From Campylobacter gastrosuis (GTDB lineage: Bacteria > Campylobacterota > Campylobacteria > Campylobacterales > Campylobacteraceae): a stretch of 64,000 nt of DNA. Below, piece after piece: positions 62,503 through 64,000 of the stretch (the stretch's first letter is position 1; every line of letters starts with the position of its first letter). The DNA is taken from contig NZ_JANURM010000003.1 of assembly GCF_030249845.1 (NCBI RefSeq), forward strand, positions 1 through 64,000, written 5' to 3'. The position numbers and the translations under genes were made by a program. Below the pieces are notes generated by a model, which was not told the DNA's origin, did not search any database, and was given only the letters and a program-made list of their open reading frames with translations.

Positions 62503-63786
62503 CTAAACCATAAAAAACGCAATAAAACAAACAGCTAAAAACATCGCTGGGGCAGTGCGTTTGGCTAACTCAACCGGACTTACCATAGCCAGTGAGGCAC
62601 AGATTATTGCCGCACATGCTATTGGCGATGAACTACGACCAAGAGCCCCTGAAATCGCCGCTGCCATACCTAGATCTGTTTGTTTGTAGCCAAAATCGGC
62701 AGCGTGGATCGTTACGGCTTGATTAAACGCCATAGCAGCAGCGTCGCCAGAGCCAGTAACTACGCCCATAGCGTAAGGCACGAACGTCCCGCCATATTTT
62801 GCAAATTCTGACGAGCCTTTTAGCCACAAAATCACAGCGTCAATCGCCCCACACGCTTTAAGCCCTGCTACAAAGACCCCAGCGGCGATGATGATACCGA
62901 TGACTTCGGCGTAGGCAGAGCCCATACCGCTAAAAAATTCCTTTGTGATTTTTTGCGGATTTGTTTGCGTGATGAAAATGGCTATTATCGCACCCAAAAT
63001 CATCGCCTCTGCAACGCCCATTTTTGTCCATTTTAGCCACGAAATTTGATTTAGCGATGTGCCACCGATGATTAAAATCACAAGTGGGATTAGTGGCGTG
63101 ATAGCGTAAAGGACGTTGATTTTTGGGCTTGTCGCCACGATTTCGCCGTTGTTGGTGTTAAAATTTTGCCCTTTTGAGAAATCCTTAAAGAAAATCGCAC
63201 TAACACAGAGCATTACAAGCACGATAAGAGCGGCTGCTAGGGCGTTTGGTAGCTGCACGGCGATGACATCTTGCACGTTTAGCTTTGCCATATCAGCGAC
63301 AAAGACATTGTGAGCTGAGCCCGGGCTTAAAACCGACCCAAAAGTCCCAGCAAAGACCGCAGCCCCAGCCATAGCTGGATGCACACCAGAGCTCATTAGA
63401 AGCGGTATTAGCGTGGCACCGACCGCCGCTGAGCACCCAGCAGCCGAAGGGATAGCGATATTTATCAGATAGGTGGCACAAAATGTGAGCGGTATGAGAA
63501 AAAAGCCGACATTTCGCATAGGTTTGGTTAGCAAAAGCACCAAATGCTCATCGCACTTTGTAAATTTCATCACGTAAGCAAAGCCCATAGCCGCACAAAT
63601 CGCCTTAATCAGCCCAGCTTGTGTCATTGATTTTGTAAATTCATTAAGTGCCATCATCGGATTTAGGGCGACCACGCAAAGCACCAAGCCAACGCCAATA
63701 AGCACCGTTCTAGTCTCGCCCTTTCTGATTAAAAGATAGATGACGGCAAAGAGTCCGATTATGGCACAGATGATTTTGTAGTCCAT
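62503..63786 (-). CDS. dcuC: DcuC-family C4-dicarboxylate transporter
   Basis: 427 residues with about 11-12 membrane helices and no signal peptide. Family segments are AICAAMGFAYVMKFTKCDEH, NIAIPSAAGCSAAVGATLIP, FGSVLSPGSAHNVFVADMAK and a late YAMGVVTGSGDAAAMAFNQA. DcuC carries succinate, fumarate or malate across the inner membrane, mainly as a succinate exporter in anaerobic growth, which fits fumarate-respiring Campylobacter. It is alone on this strand. The C4-dicarboxylate substrate is inferred from the family. Confidence 0.85.
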   Translation of the reverse strand: MDYKIICAIIGLFAVIYLLIRKGETRTVLIGVGLVLCVVALNPMMALNEFTKSMTQAGLIKAICAAMGFAYVMKFTKCDEHLVLLLTKPMRNVGFFLIPLTFCATYLINIAIPSAAGCSAAVGATLIPLLMSSGVHPAMAGAAVFAGTFGSVLSPGSAHNVFVADMAKLNVQDVIAVQLPNALAAALIVLVMLCVSAIFFKDFSKGQNFNTNNGEIVATSPKINVLYAITPLIPLVILIIGGTSLNQISWLKWTKMGVAEAMILGAIIAIFITQTNPQKITKEFFSGMGSAYAEVIGIIIAAGVFVAGLKACGAIDAVILWLKGSSEFAKYGGTFVPYAMGVVTGSGDAAAMAFNQAVTIHAADFGYKQTDLGMAAAISGALGRSSSPIACAAIICASLAMVSPVELAKRTAPAMFLAVCFIAFFMV

Positions 63787-63973
63787 TTTGCCCCTTTTGT
63801 TTTATTTGTATTTATACTATAATTACTATTAATTTAAAAAATTTGCTATTTTTAAATGAAAATTTGCCTTTTTTCTGTTACGAATTTACACGCTATCTGT
63901 TTAAAATTTTCAAGGATAAAAGAGTGAATGTAAATAATTTAGAAAATCCGATTAAGTTTTTAGCAAGGCATAA

Positions 63974-64000
63974 ATGATTTGCTTAAAATGTCACACTTTA
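63974..64000 (+). CDS. Start of a ComF-like gene (cut by window end)
   Basis: The last 27 bases read MICLKCHTL from ATG 63974, matching the zinc-ribbon start (CxxC) of ComF-type amidophosphoribosyltransferases. A short frame from GTG 63924 overlaps the start (ATGA) and encodes only 17 residues, perhaps an upstream leader. A TATAAT at 63818-63823 could be the promoter. Only nine codons are visible, so the call is weak. Confidence 0.35.

Overview
The window looks like a chromosome segment of a Campylobacter-type epsilonproteobacterium. It is AT-rich, with flagellar genes in the order flhF-flhG-fliA-fliM-fliY, a selenocysteine formate dehydrogenase operon ending in fdhD-modE, the block gatC-pilT-cvpA-fur-lysS-glyA-aroE, and a poly-G tract inside a surface-modification gene. 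I cannot name the species.

Positions 1-18845 are a prophage, cut by the left edge of the window. The late structural genes run leftward from 6012 (portal, scaffold-like protein, major capsid, a putative head-completion protein, a truncated tail fibre). The centre (6186-9151) is the lysogeny region. It holds an antitoxin with a frameshifted toxin, a membrane-anchored Mrr-type nuclease, and two tandem CI-like repressors, each with its own rightward promoter. The early module (9152-17636) runs rightward and encodes small HTH proteins, a catalytic-domain-only tyrosine recombinase, a 980-residue primase-helicase followed by an iteron-like putative origin, an SSB-like protein and several unknown genes. 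A full-length integrase (17649-18845) faces tRNA-Ala(GGC), the likely attachment site.

Positions 19047-22614 are a tRNA cluster (Ala, Gly, Leu, Cys, Ser) with a tiny entericidin-like lipoprotein. A decayed second integrase, about 1 kb of degenerate DNA and one orphan gene follow, which suggests repeated island insertion here.

From 22814 to the end the window is core chromosome: sppA and an aminofutalosine-deaminase-like gene; aroQ, a peptidase, folK and the flagellar genes; mnmA, a Sel1-repeat protein and mdaB; the formate dehydrogenase locus (TorD-like chaperone, small Tat protein, fdhA with an in-frame UGA and SECIS, fdhB, fdhC, terminator, fdhD, modE); pyk followed by a phase-variable phosphoethanolamine transferase; hisG, coaX and a BamB-like lipoprotein cluster; gatC to mfd; an HhH-GPD protein lacking its catalytic Asp; cysK-cysE; a DcuC-type carrier; and the first codons of a comF-like gene.

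The most interesting signals are the duplicated repressor/promoter unit, the nuclease in the lysogenic operon, the leader hairpin whose loop matches the next ribosome binding site, the iteron cluster behind the primase, and the poly-G switch in its OFF frame.
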